A stretch of DNA of 64,000 bases from JAHQVK01 sp036788295 (lineage in GTDB: Bacteria; Myxococcota; Kuafuiibacteriia; Kuafuiibacteriales; Kuafuiibacteriaceae): positions 183,699 to 247,698 of the forward strand of contig DAIQNR010000002.1 of assembly GCA_036788295.1 (NCBI GenBank). The letters are read 5' to 3'. Positions 9,901 through 17,807 of the stretch are shown piece by piece. Position numbers and translations under genes: made by a program. Position 1 is the stretch's first letter, and every line of letters starts with the position of its first letter. The notes beneath the pieces are model-generated. The model made no database searches. It was given only the letters and a program-made list of their open reading frames with translations, and was not told the origin of the DNA.

Positions 9901-10083
9901 ATGACCACCATGATCGGCCTCGTGCCGATCCTCTTCAGCACCGGGGCTGGGGCCGACGTCATGCGTCGCATCGCCGCCCCCATGATCGGCGGCCTCGCCA
10001 GCAGCTTCGTCCTCGAGATGGCGGTCTACCCGGCGGTGTTCGCCCTGTGGAAGCGCCGCGCGCTCCCGCCGGCCCGGACGTAG
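6937..10083 (+). CDS. cusA: CusA-type copper/silver RND efflux pump
   Basis: A 1048-residue inner-membrane RND transporter that drives metal export with the proton gradient. Met576, Met626 and Met675 sit in the contexts LYMPTAPPG, GMAETTI and EMLSTGV, the same contexts as the substrate-binding methionine triad of E. coli CusA (Met573, 623, 672), which supports Cu(I)/Ag(I) rather than Zn/Co/Ni. Other family landmarks are PISTGLL near the N-terminus, GGFVKQYQV, the proton-relay helix GGIAVAIGAMVDGSIIVVEN and AGLDAETSVVMLLYL. The ATG at 6937 follows a GAGCGAGGAG ribosome-binding region and overlaps the adaptor gene. It is the last gene of the operon; a weak hairpin (GACCG/CGGTC, 10089-10102) follows. 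Confidence 0.95.
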   Translation: MAPSDTGGPLGAVIAASAKNPGLVVLACAGLAAAGAWALGEAPLDAIPDLSDVQVIVFTEWPGQSPDLVEDQVTYPISTGLLSAPKVRSVRGQSMFGMSFVYAIFEDGTDIYWARSRVLESLSSMSSRLPLGVTPTLGPDASGVGWVFQYALVDESGRLDLSELRSIQDYQLRFALESVPGVAEVAPVGGFVKQYQVRLDPERLRAFDLGPTEIAAAIRASNRDTSGRVLEIAGHEHVIRGRGYLRGIEDLELIPVGSLVGGTPVLLGQVADVAVGAAPRRGLSELDGKGEVVGAIVIMRHGENALRVIDRVKERIAELEPGLPKGVRIDVVYDRSELIEAAVQTLRSTLLHEMIVVSVVIFLFLLHARSALVPILTLPVAVLLAFLPMLGQGLTANIMSLGGIAVAIGAMVDGSIIVVENVHEKLEVWEAEGRPGRRSDVLIAAMQEVGPTIFFSLLVITVSFLPVFALEGAEGRLFAPLAYTKTYSMGFASVLAVTLTPALAALFVRGKIRRAEDNPLNRVLYAAYVPVVRWVVRRPVSVVAAAAVIVSFTVPAFLRLDREFMPPLHEGAILYMPTAPPGMSMTEASAVLQEMGRQLARFPEVDRVFGKMGRAETPTDPAPIGMAETTITLRPRSQWRPGMTYEKLLAELDEAVRFPGMPNLWWMPIQTRTEMLSTGVRSPLGVQVFGDRLETIEEAARQVEAALEGLVGTRSVFAERSTGGFYLDIQLRREDAARYGITVEDMNAVIASALGDEQVSVMVDGRERYPIGVAYAREFRDDPDKIGEVLIRTAAGAHIPLRDVANIEPKLGPPMVRSEDGRLVGFVFVDTDRPIVEYVEDAQRKVAQTVTLPPGVRLGWVGQFRAFERAKARLFLIAPVTLALIVLLLYLNTGSLVETLLVVALLPTALVGAVWLVFLLDFNLSVAVWVGMIALAGLDAETSVVMLLYLRLAHERFDREGRLKTAADLEAAIIDGAAKRLRPKLMTVMTTMIGLVPILFSTGAGADVMRRIAAPMIGGLASSFVLEMAVYPAVFALWKRRALPPART

Positions 10084-10301
10084 AGCCCGACCGTCTCCGG
10101 TCGAGGCCCATCGGTCGGAAAAGCCATGGCCTCGTCTCGCCTTTCGGCAGGTTCTGCTCTATACGCCGAGGCGGTGAAGGGCCGAAGTGAAGGGATGCCG
10201 CCGCCGACCGCGCGCGCTGCTGACCGAAGGGCAACGGGCCACCCTCGTGGCGGCGCAGACCGCGCCGCCGCCCGGGGCTACCTCGCGAAAGGAACAATCT
10301 G
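10084..10301. other. Gap between efflux operon and surface-sugar cluster
   Basis: This 218-base stretch holds no supportable gene. It contains the small hairpin GACCG-TCTC-CGGTC at 10089-10102, directly after the cusA stop, and must contain the promoter of the sugar cluster. The least GC-rich part, around 10150-10167 (TTCTGCTCTATACG), is the most likely promoter region, but no convincing -35/-10 pair is seen. GAAAGGAA just ahead of 10302 serves as ribosome-binding site. Confidence 0.4.
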
Positions 10302-11081
10302 ATGAAAGTCGTCTTGCTTGCCGGAGGCTACGGGACCCGCCTCAGTGAGGTCACCGACGTCCGGCCGAAGCCGATGGTCGAGATCGGTGGCCGGCCCATC
10401 CTTTGGCACATCATGAAGATCTACAGCCACTATGGATTCAACGAATTCGTGGTGTGCCTCGGGTACAAGGGATACGTCATCAAGGAGTACTTCTCGAACT
10501 ATCTTCTGCACCAGGCCGACGTGACGATCGACGTGCGGGAGAACAAGGTCGAGATGCATTCGCACAGCGCCGAGCCGTGGCGGGTCACGCTGGTCGAGAC
10601 CGGGCTCGAGACGATGACCGGCGGCCGGATCAAGCGGATCCAACCCTACATCGGCGACGAGGACTTCTTCATGACCTACGGCGACGGGGTGTCCGACGTG
10701 GACATCCCGAGGGCGCTCGAGTTCCACCGGGCCCACGGCAAGGCGGCGACGCTCACCGCGATCCAGCCCCCCGGGCGCTTCGGGGCGCTCGACCTCGGCG
10801 ACAAGGACGCCATCCACGCCTTCATGGAGAAACCCAAAGGCGACAAATCCTGGATCAATGGAGGGTTCTTCGTCCTCTCCCCGAAGGTCTTCGATTACAT
10901 CCAGGACGGCGACGGCACCGTGTTCGAGGGCAAACCGCTCGAAGGGCTCGCCCAGGACAACGAGCTCGTGGCGTTCAAGCACGACGGCTTTTGGCAGTCG
11001 ATGGACACGCTCCGAGACCGGACGACGCTCGAAAAGCTGTGGGCGAGCGGACGGCCTCCGTGGAAGCTCTGGGAAGGGTGA
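10302..11081 (+). CDS. rfbF: Glucose-1-phosphate cytidylyltransferase RfbF
   Basis: A 259-residue nucleotidyltransferase that makes CDP-glucose from CTP and glucose-1-phosphate, the first step to CDP-linked deoxyhexoses. The N-terminal nucleotide-binding signature LAGGYGTRL is at residues 6-14, followed by RPKPMVEIGG. The sugar-binding region contains YGDGVSDVDI and FMEKPKGD. Length and motif spacing match RfbF. It is the first gene of the cluster and is followed 2 bases later by the dehydratase that uses its product, which supports the assignment over other nucleotidyltransferases such as RmlA. Confidence 0.95.
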   Translation: MKVVLLAGGYGTRLSEVTDVRPKPMVEIGGRPILWHIMKIYSHYGFNEFVVCLGYKGYVIKEYFSNYLLHQADVTIDVRENKVEMHSHSAEPWRVTLVETGLETMTGGRIKRIQPYIGDEDFFMTYGDGVSDVDIPRALEFHRAHGKAATLTAIQPPGRFGALDLGDKDAIHAFMEKPKGDKSWINGGFFVLSPKVFDYIQDGDGTVFEGKPLEGLAQDNELVAFKHDGFWQSMDTLRDRTTLEKLWASGRPPWKLWEG

Positions 11082-11083
11082 GG

Positions 11084-12199
11084 ATGGGCCGCCTACAAGA
11101 CGCCTACCGAGGCCGCACCGTACTGCTCACCGGGCACACCGGCTTCAAGGGAGGGTGGCTCGCGCTGTGGCTCGAGCGGCTCGGAGCCCGGGTGGTCGGT
11201 TTCTCGCTCCCTCCTCCGAGCGAACCCAATCTGTTCGATGCGGCCCGGGTTCAAGGGTCGGTGATCGACGTTCGAGGCGACATCCGAGACTCCGCCGCGC
11301 TCGACGCGGTGATCGGCGCCCACCGGCCCGAGGTCGTGTTCCACCTCGCGGCGCAGCCGCTGGTGCGGCTGTCCTATGAGCAGCCCGACTCCACCTTCGA
11401 GACCAACGTCATGGGTTCGCTCCGGGTGTTCGAGGCGGTTCGCCGCTCCGATTCGGTCCGGGTGCTCGTCAACGTGACCTCCGACAAGTGCTACGAGAAC
11501 CGGGAGTGGGTTTGGGGCTACCGCGAGAACGACCCGATGGGGGGCCGCGACCCCTACTCGGCGAGCAAAGGCTGCGCGGAGCTGCTGTTCTCCGCGTGGC
11601 AGCGGTCCTACTTCGACCCGGCGAGGCACGGGGACACCCACCAGGTGGCGGCCGCGTCGGTCCGGGCCGGCAATGTCATCGGCGGAGGAGACTGGGGCGG
11701 CGACCGCCTGGTCCCCGACTGCTTTCGGGCCCTGTCTGCGGGCAAGGCGGTCGCCATTCGCTCCCCGCGCGCGACCCGGCCGTGGCAGCACGTGCTCGAG
11801 CCCCTGTCCGGCTACCTCGAAGTGGGGGCGCGCCTGTTCGAAGACGCGAGAGCCGGCAGCGGCGGCTGGAACTTCGGTCCGGTCGCCGGTGACGTATGGG
11901 ACGTCGAGGCGGTGGTGCAGCGGATCTGCACGCTCTGGGGCGGCGGGCGCTACGACGTGGACGAGGGCCCGCACCCCCACGAGGCCCACTGGCTGAAGCT
12001 CGACTGCAGCAAAGCGAGCGTGGACCTGGGCTGGAACCCCCGCTGGGGGGTGGCGCGGGCGCTCGAAGAGACGACGCGCTGGTACCGGAGCTTCTACGAG
12101 AGTGCCGGGCCGGAGCGGATGCGCGCGCTCACCCTCGAGCAGATCGAGGCGTACGAAAAGAGCGCGCCGCTCGGACCGGGTGAAAGGAGGGACGCATGA
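11084..12199 (+). CDS. rfbG: CDP-glucose 4,6-dehydratase RfbG
   Basis: A 371-residue short-chain dehydrogenase/reductase family enzyme that converts CDP-glucose to CDP-4-keto-6-deoxyglucose. It shows the NAD-binding GHTGFKGGW segment typical of RfbG, FHLAAQPLVRLSY, the NVTSDKCYENREW stretch and the catalytic YSASK. The ATG at 11084 lies directly behind the rfbF stop with an AGG-containing ribosome-binding site. The end overlaps the glycosyltransferase gene by 4 bases (ATGA), so it is part of a coupled operon. No RfbH-type C3 deoxygenase is seen nearby, so the final sugar is probably a 6-deoxyhexose rather than a 3,6-dideoxyhexose, unless rfbH lies elsewhere. Confidence 0.93.
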   Translation: MGRLQDAYRGRTVLLTGHTGFKGGWLALWLERLGARVVGFSLPPPSEPNLFDAARVQGSVIDVRGDIRDSAALDAVIGAHRPEVVFHLAAQPLVRLSYEQPDSTFETNVMGSLRVFEAVRRSDSVRVLVNVTSDKCYENREWVWGYRENDPMGGRDPYSASKGCAELLFSAWQRSYFDPARHGDTHQVAAASVRAGNVIGGGDWGGDRLVPDCFRALSAGKAVAIRSPRATRPWQHVLEPLSGYLEVGARLFEDARAGSGGWNFGPVAGDVWDVEAVVQRICTLWGGGRYDVDEGPHPHEAHWLKLDCSKASVDLGWNPRWGVARALEETTRWYRSFYESAGPERMRALTLEQIEAYEKSAPLGPGERRDA

Positions 12200-13203
12200 G
12201 CGAACCAGGCGCTGCGGCTTCGCGCCGCCTCATCTCGATTTGCATTCCGGTCCTCAACGAGGAGGAGACGCTCGACAAGCTGTACGAGACGCTCTCGCCT
12301 CTGCTCGAGCAGCACAAGGACCGCTACGATTTCGAGATCGTCTTCACCGACAACCACAGCACCGACCGGACCTACGAGAAGCTGAGCAAGCTCGCCGCGA
12401 AGGACGAGCGGGTCCGGGTGTTCCGATTCTCGAAGAACTTCGGCTACCAGCGGTCGATCCTCACCGCGTACCTCAAGGCGCGGGGCGACGCCGTGGTCCA
12501 GCTCGACTGCGATCTGCAGGACCCCCCCGAGCTCATCTTCGAGTTCGCCCGCTTGTGGGAGCAGGGATACGAGGTCGTGTACGGGGTGCGCCGCAAGCGG
12601 GACGAGGCGTGGTGGATGGAGGTGACCCGAAAAGTCTTCTACCGCGTCGCGAACTACCTGTCCGAGGACCCCCTCCCGGTGGACGCGGGGGATTTTCGTT
12701 TGGTGGACCGGCGCATCATAGAGACCTTGAAGCGCATGCAGGACTCGCAACCCTACCTGCGCGGCGCGATCAGCGCGATGGGCTTTCGCCAGATCGGCGT
12801 CCCCTACGACCGGAGGAACCGGGAGGCGGGCACGAGCAAGTTCTCGGTGCGCGACCTGTTCGGGCTCGCGCTCGACGGGATCCTGAACCACTCCACCGTG
12901 CCCCTCCGGGTGGCGACCTTCGTGGGCCTCGGGGTCGCGCTCGTCACCCTGTTCGGGCTCGGCGTGTTCGTCATCGGAAAGTTCGCGGTGGGAGCGGACT
13001 GGCCGGCCGGCTTCGCGACGCTCATCGTCGTCACGCTCGGAGGCCTCGCGCTCAACGCGCTGTTCCTCGGGATCATCGGCGAATACTTGGGGCGCATCTA
13101 CAAGCAAGTGAAGCGCGGCCCGTTGACGGTGGTCGAGAGCTCCATCGACCGGACCCCCAAACCCGATGGCGCGTCCGATCGCGGGTGGGTGGTCGAGCCG
13201 TGA
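12196..13203 (+). CDS. GT2 glycosyltransferase, GtrB/DPM1-like, with C-terminal membrane anchor
   Basis: A 335-residue family 2 glycosyltransferase. The N-terminal catalytic domain starts with ISICIPVLNEEETL, and the metal-binding aspartates are in QLDCDLQDPP. This is the polyprenyl-phosphate sugar transferase subtype (GtrB, ArnC, dolichol-phosphate mannose synthase). Two hydrophobic helices follow (about residues 235-262 and 270-298), typical of the membrane-anchored bacterial members. It probably loads a sugar onto undecaprenyl phosphate at the inner face of the inner membrane, for use by a GT-C enzyme such as the one encoded at 14544-16265. It overlaps both neighbours by 4 bases. Confidence 0.88.
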   Translation: MSEPGAAASRRLISICIPVLNEEETLDKLYETLSPLLEQHKDRYDFEIVFTDNHSTDRTYEKLSKLAAKDERVRVFRFSKNFGYQRSILTAYLKARGDAVVQLDCDLQDPPELIFEFARLWEQGYEVVYGVRRKRDEAWWMEVTRKVFYRVANYLSEDPLPVDAGDFRLVDRRIIETLKRMQDSQPYLRGAISAMGFRQIGVPYDRRNREAGTSKFSVRDLFGLALDGILNHSTVPLRVATFVGLGVALVTLFGLGVFVIGKFAVGADWPAGFATLIVVTLGGLALNALFLGIIGEYLGRIYKQVKRGPLTVVESSIDRTPKPDGASDRGWVVEP

Positions 13204-14150
13204 GCGAGCTCGCCCAAAAGAAGGTGCTGGTGACCGGCGCCGGCGGCTTCATGGGTTCGCACCTCGTCCGACGCCTGCTGCGGACCGACGCGGCCGCCGT
13301 CCATGGTTTCGTGAGGGGTGACCGCTCCCTGGTCGAAGGCATCGACGTCGAGCTTCACTCGGTCGATCTCACCGATCGGGCCGCGATGCGAGATGTCGTG
13401 GGTTCGATTCGCCCCGATGTCATCTTTCACTTGGCCGCGGCGGTGAACGTGAGCCGCGACCTCGAGCTCGGGCCGCGCATGTTCGCGGTGAACACCGTGG
13501 CCACCGCGGAGCTGCTCGCGGCTTGCGCGGCGCACGGCTTCGACCGCTTCGTCCACGTTGGGACCTGCGAGGAGTACGGCGACAACGAGGCTCCCTTCAC
13601 CGAGGATCAGGCTCCCAATCCGGTCTCCCCCTATTCGGCTTCGAAGGCGGCGGCGACCCAATACGTTCGCATGGTCCACCGGACGCAGGGCCTGCCGGTG
13701 TGCGTCGTTCGGCCGTTCCTCACCTATGGGCCCCATCTCAAGAACCGGATGCTGACGACGATGCTCATCGCCGCTGGCCTCCGGGGTGAGACCCTACAGA
13801 TGACCCCGGCCGAGCAGACGCGGGAGTTCAACTTCGTCGAGGACATCATCGAGGGGTTCTTCCTGGCCGCCGTCCGGGCGGAGGCGGTGGGCGAGGTCAT
13901 CAACATCGGCTGCGGCGAGGAGGTGAAGATCGCCGACTTCGCCCGCCTGATGATGGAGCTGTTCGAGGGGCGCCTCACGGTCGAAATCGGGGCTCTGCCC
14001 TATCGGGCAGGGGAGACCTGGCACTTCTACAGCTCGAACGAGAAGGCGAGGCGCCTTCTCGGCTATGCACCGAGGATCTCGCTTCGGGACGGTCTCGAGC
14101 GGACGATCGAGTGGTACCGGGCCCACCCGGAGGTCGTGGAGAAGCTATGA
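13200..14150 (+). CDS. NAD-dependent sugar epimerase/dehydratase or ketoreductase
   Basis: A 316-residue extended SDR enzyme. It begins with the nucleotide-binding VLVTGAGGFMGSHL, has the FHLAAAVNVS region, and the catalytic tyrosine and lysine in YSASKAA. The FNFVEDIIEGF and VINIGCGEEV stretches are typical of nucleotide-sugar epimerases. In this operon it most likely acts on CDP-4-keto-6-deoxyglucose, as a 4-reductase or epimerase making a CDP-6-deoxyhexose; this is inferred from context and not visible in the motifs. The GTG at 13200 overlaps the preceding stop (GTGA). The stop overlaps the cupin gene in the same way. Confidence 0.85.
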   Translation: MSELAQKKVLVTGAGGFMGSHLVRRLLRTDAAAVHGFVRGDRSLVEGIDVELHSVDLTDRAAMRDVVGSIRPDVIFHLAAAVNVSRDLELGPRMFAVNTVATAELLAACAAHGFDRFVHVGTCEEYGDNEAPFTEDQAPNPVSPYSASKAAATQYVRMVHRTQGLPVCVVRPFLTYGPHLKNRMLTTMLIAAGLRGETLQMTPAEQTREFNFVEDIIEGFFLAAVRAEAVGEVINIGCGEEVKIADFARLMMELFEGRLTVEIGALPYRAGETWHFYSSNEKARRLLGYAPRISLRDGLERTIEWYRAHPEVVEKL

Positions 14151-14563
14151 TCGAGCACATCGAAGTCTTCGAATTGTTTCGTCACGACGACGAGCGAGGG
14201 TTCCTTCTCAAGGCGGTGAAGAAGGAGTACACGGACGATCGCCCATTCGGAGAGATCTACTTCGTCAGCGCGAGTCCGGGGACCGTCCGGGCCAACCACT
14301 TTCACGAGCTGACCACCGAGTGGTTCGTCGTCGTCGCTGGCCAGGGGGTGTTGACGCTCGCCGACGCCAAAGACCCGACCCGTCGGCGAACCGTGGCCAT
14401 GGGCAAAGACCAGAGGGTCTGCGTGAAGATCCCCCCCGGCGTCGCTCACGCGATCGAGGCGGTGGGGGAGGGGGACATGCTGATGATGGCCCTCGCCGAC
14501 AAACCCTACGATCCGGCCGACACCGACACGTTTCCGCTCGTCATCAATCCGCCGGCGCCGTGA
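14147..14563 (+). CDS. Cupin-type sugar isomerase/epimerase-like protein
   Basis: A 138-residue single-domain cupin. The beta-strand pattern GTVRANHFHELTTEWFVVVAGQG gives the metal- or substrate-binding His-x-His-like start, and PPGVAHAIEAVG gives the second cupin motif. Proteins of this size and pattern in sugar clusters are RmlC-, FdtA- or CapF-C-terminus-like and act on keto-deoxy sugars or fine-tune their biosynthesis. The exact reaction cannot be assigned. It is the last gene of the plus-strand operon, coupled to the epimerase by ATGA, and its last 20 bases overlap the end of the convergent membrane protein gene. Confidence 0.72.
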   Translation: MIEHIEVFELFRHDDERGFLLKAVKKEYTDDRPFGEIYFVSASPGTVRANHFHELTTEWFVVVAGQGVLTLADAKDPTRRRTVAMGKDQRVCVKIPPGVAHAIEAVGEGDMLMMALADKPYDPADTDTFPLVINPPAP

Positions 14564-16265
14564 CCGTCGGCGGGAGCCGGTACACGGTGTGAGCCTCTTC
14601 GAAGAATCGTTTCCGCCCACTCTCGATCCGGGCGAGGACCTCGGCCTCCTCCTTCAGCTCGGCGACGAACGCGGCGTACGCGGGGACCGTCTCGAGCAGA
14701 CCGGAGTCTTCGACCACGAAAAGGTTGATCCCTTGGGACCGCCAGTGCTCGAGTCTCCACTCTTCGGGCTGCACCGGCCACGCGGAGACCCTCACTTTCC
14801 CCTCCAGATCTTCGTCCGAATAGATCTCGAGGCCGTGCACCGCCCAAGGGAAGCCGAGCACGAAATAGCCGCCGAAGTGGCGAGCCCGGGCGGTCGATCG
14901 GTCCGGCGCCTCGGGGGGAATCTCGAGCCCGTACTTTCGGCACAAGCGCTCGAACCGGGCCCGCTCGGCCCGCTCGGCGGAGAAGCTGATCGGGACCCCA
15001 ACCCGGTCCGCCCAGGACGCGAGGATCCTCACCTCGTCCGGTCCGCCCTGCGCTCGCACGATGTCCCCGATCTGGTTCGAGATCGGGCGAGCGAGGGCCT
15101 GGCGAACGACGTCGGCGCTTCCGAGCGCGACGAGCAGAGCGGTGACCGCGAGCCCGACCCTTGCGCCGGTCCGGTAGGCAGGCTGTTGTGACTCGGCCCA
15201 GCGCGCCAAGAGACAGACCCCAAGGAACAGGAAGATCCCAGTGAACGGCAGGAGCAGCCCCGGGGTGACGCGGGTGGCGGCGATGGCCACGACGACCAAG
15301 AGCGCAGCGAAGGTGGAGCCAAAGAGGAGCCGGACCCGCGGGTCCGGCCAGAGGAATGGAGCCGCGAAAGCGACGCCGAGCGCGACCCACGTGGCGCCGT
15401 CGTAGGTGGAGCCGAGCATCGGTACCACCGTCCCGAGCACCTCGAAGATCGGGGCGCTGCGATTGGACATCGCGGCCTGAATGGTTTGGTAGTCGAGGAA
15501 GTTTCTCAGGTCGAGCAGGACGCCGATGCTGAGCGGGATCCAAGCCACGACGGTCACCGCGGTGACGAGGGCGCCGCGCCGCAGGAGCTCGGGCACGTCG
15601 ATCCCTCGGACGGCCTGCGCGAGGAGGAGCCCGGCGGTCATGGTCACCGCGAAGAAGGCCGCCGTCTGCTTGAAGGCGATCGCCACCGCGGTGGCCAGGC
15701 CCAAGTAGACCCACGGACGCCGATGGTCGGGCCGGTCGAGGACATGGAACGAAGCGAGCGCCATCGCGAAGATGGCGGTGGTCATCGGCATCTGCGGCTT
15801 CGAGACATGGCCCCACAGCACGTTCACCGGCTGAAGCGCCACCACCAAGCCGACGAGCAGGGCCCACCGACCTCTCACCCCGAGCCGCTCGGCGAGCAGC
15901 ACCGCGATCGGGGCCGCTCCGGCGGCGAGCGCGGCCACCACCCAGCGGCACACGACGGTGAAGACCTGCGGGAACTCGAAGAAGAACGCTCGAAACCCAG
16001 CGGCGTCGTGCCACGCCACCGCGATTCGTCCCAGGACGAACATCGCCGCGTAGGCAACAGCGTGCACATAGTACAACAGAGGCGTGTAGTAGTGATCGGG
16101 CGGGATGAGGTCCCCGGTCAGGACTTTGGCCGGCACGCCCGGCCGCTCGTCGCCATAGGTCGCGCCCCACCAGGCCCCGACCGCGCGAAGGAAGAAGGCG
16201 AACAGGAAGAGGCCGACGAGGCGGCGACGCAGAGCCCGGCGCGCGTCGCCGGTGGTATCGTCCAT
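14544..16265 (-). CDS. GT39/PMT-like polytopic glycosyltransferase
   Basis: A 573-residue integral membrane protein with about 11 hydrophobic helices in the first 400 residues and a soluble C-terminal domain of about 170 residues. The first periplasmic loop carries the acidic pair in YGDERPG, where GT-C family lipid-linked sugar transferases (PMT, ArnT) have their catalytic acid, and HVSKPQMPM follows in a later loop. It probably transfers a sugar from undecaprenyl phosphate to a surface glycan or protein, matching the GtrB-like enzyme on the other strand. The start at 16265 (MDDTTGD) is preferred; another ATG lies at 16283. It is convergent with the cupin gene and overlaps it by 20 bases. 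Confidence 0.75.
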   Translation of the reverse strand: MDDTTGDARRALRRRLVGLFLFAFFLRAVGAWWGATYGDERPGVPAKVLTGDLIPPDHYYTPLLYYVHAVAYAAMFVLGRIAVAWHDAAGFRAFFFEFPQVFTVVCRWVVAALAAGAAPIAVLLAERLGVRGRWALLVGLVVALQPVNVLWGHVSKPQMPMTTAIFAMALASFHVLDRPDHRRPWVYLGLATAVAIAFKQTAAFFAVTMTAGLLLAQAVRGIDVPELLRRGALVTAVTVVAWIPLSIGVLLDLRNFLDYQTIQAAMSNRSAPIFEVLGTVVPMLGSTYDGATWVALGVAFAAPFLWPDPRVRLLFGSTFAALLVVVAIAATRVTPGLLLPFTGIFLFLGVCLLARWAESQQPAYRTGARVGLAVTALLVALGSADVVRQALARPISNQIGDIVRAQGGPDEVRILASWADRVGVPISFSAERAERARFERLCRKYGLEIPPEAPDRSTARARHFGGYFVLGFPWAVHGLEIYSDEDLEGKVRVSAWPVQPEEWRLEHWRSQGINLFVVEDSGLLETVPAYAAFVAELKEEAEVLARIESGRKRFFEEAHTVYRLPPTVTAPAD

Positions 16266-16368
16266 GGGCGCTGACGTTAGCATCGAGCGTTCTTCTGCGC
16301 GATCATCGGTTCAGCGGCCGCCGCCGGTTCCGGTCCGACGTTGGTCTCGGGGCCCGAGGGGAGCTCGC

Positions 16369-17724
16369 CTACGGGGCGAAACGGACGAGCAGGCCGTCGA
16401 GCCCTCCGGCGCTCTCGGTCTGGACCGGTCCGACATCCCCTCCGCCCCGAAACGACAAGAGCCACCACCCTGCGCCGTTCACGGCCACGACGAACCCTTG
16501 CTGCGGGGGCTCGGTGCGAAAGACGGCGGGACGGACGCGCTGGCCTTCGTCGAGGCGGGCGAGCCAAGCCCCGCCGAGGCCCGCCGGCGGCGCCCGCTCG
16601 GAGGTCCCGCTCAGCCACGGCCGCCCCCGTCGGTCGAGGCCCACCGACGCCAGGCGCACGACTCCGGGGCCGCCGACGTGGCCGGCGGTGATCCCGGCGG
16701 CGATGGGTCCCGGCGGTACTTGGAGCCACAGCCCATCGACCCCCTCCGCCGAGAGCTCGACCTCGCCGGCGCGGACGCGCCCCCGAAAGCTCCCCACGAT
16801 CCAAGTGGCGGCGCGGTCGGCGACCGCGCTCGTGAGCTCGAGGTCGCCGGTCGGATCTTCGATGGCGAATCGGTCCTCGACCCGCCCGTCAGGGGAGAGC
16901 CGAACGAGCGCGACCCCGGGCCCAGCGAGCCCGGCCGCGGGCGCGGCGGCGGTCGTCCGCACCGCGGCGAGGCTGCGACCGCCAGGCTCGACCGCGAGCG
17001 CGGTGACGGTGGCGAGCCCTCCGGGGGCGGCGATCACGGTGCGCCACTTCGGCTCGAGGTCGGCGCCGAGCCGGGCGACGAAGCCGTCCTCGCCGCCGTC
17101 GGCCCGGACAGGGACATGGGGCGGGCCCAGGTCGAGCGCGCCAAAGCGGCCGCCTATGAGCCGATCGCCCCCGGGAGCGGCCGCGAGCGTCACCGCCACC
17201 TGGTCGCCGGGGCCGCCGAGCCGGCGCCCGGTCCAGCCGTCGGGGCCGAGGCGAAGGGCGAGGATCGAACCCTCTCCGGGAATGGGGCGACCGCCGAGCT
17301 CGAGCGCTGGGCCGAGCGCGGTGCCGCCGATGAGCGGCGCGTCGAGAGGATCGAGCGCGAGCCGAAGCTGCTCGATGCTCCCTCGCCCGAGCCGGACGGT
17401 GGACAGGCTCTGGGCCGAGCCGTCCTCCGCGACTCGGCCTACGAACAGGCCGCCCCCTTCGCCCCGGTCTCCGAGAAACGGGAGGCTGCCGTCGAAACGC
17501 CCCGCGATCACCGCCTCCCCGCTCCGAGTCACCGCGAGCGCGAGCGGTCGGTCGTCCGCCTCGTCCCCGAACCGGTAGCCCGCGAGCACCGGCCCTGGAT
17601 CCGGGGGCCCGAGCGGCTCCGGCTCGACGGCGCAGCCGAAGACCGCGAACAAAGCGGCGGCGAAGGCGAACCGGGCGGCGGGGACCGCCCGACGCGGTCC
17701 GAGGACGAGGCTCCTTTGGGCCAC
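16369..17724 (-). CDS. Predicted lipoprotein with propeller-like repeats
   Basis: A 451-residue exported protein of unknown function. The N-terminus is a long signal with a lipobox ending at Cys31 (AVFGC), followed by a Pro-rich linker. The rest is made of short beta-rich units with recurring GG.FG or GRFDG patterns (AGRFDGSLPF, IGGTALG, IGGRFGALD, VGSFRGRVR), resembling the SBBP/beta-propeller proteins common in myxobacteria. No catalytic motif is visible. It ends about 100 bases from the GT39-like gene and is divergent from the acetyltransferase gene, with 83 bases between the starts. Confidence 0.65.
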   Translation of the reverse strand: MAQRSLVLGPRRAVPAARFAFAAALFAVFGCAVEPEPLGPPDPGPVLAGYRFGDEADDRPLALAVTRSGEAVIAGRFDGSLPFLGDRGEGGGLFVGRVAEDGSAQSLSTVRLGRGSIEQLRLALDPLDAPLIGGTALGPALELGGRPIPGEGSILALRLGPDGWTGRRLGGPGDQVAVTLAAAPGGDRLIGGRFGALDLGPPHVPVRADGGEDGFVARLGADLEPKWRTVIAAPGGLATVTALAVEPGGRSLAAVRTTAAAPAAGLAGPGVALVRLSPDGRVEDRFAIEDPTGDLELTSAVADRAATWIVGSFRGRVRAGEVELSAEGVDGLWLQVPPGPIAAGITAGHVGGPGVVRLASVGLDRRGRPWLSGTSERAPPAGLGGAWLARLDEGQRVRPAVFRTEPPQQGFVVAVNGAGWWLLSFRGGGDVGPVQTESAGGLDGLLVRFAP

Positions 17725-17807
17725 CCCGCGACCGGTAGCAGGGGGCCGGCCGGTCCAACACCGCCGTTGCGCCTTGACCGCCGCTTCAGCGGGTCGAATC
17801 TGGTGGC

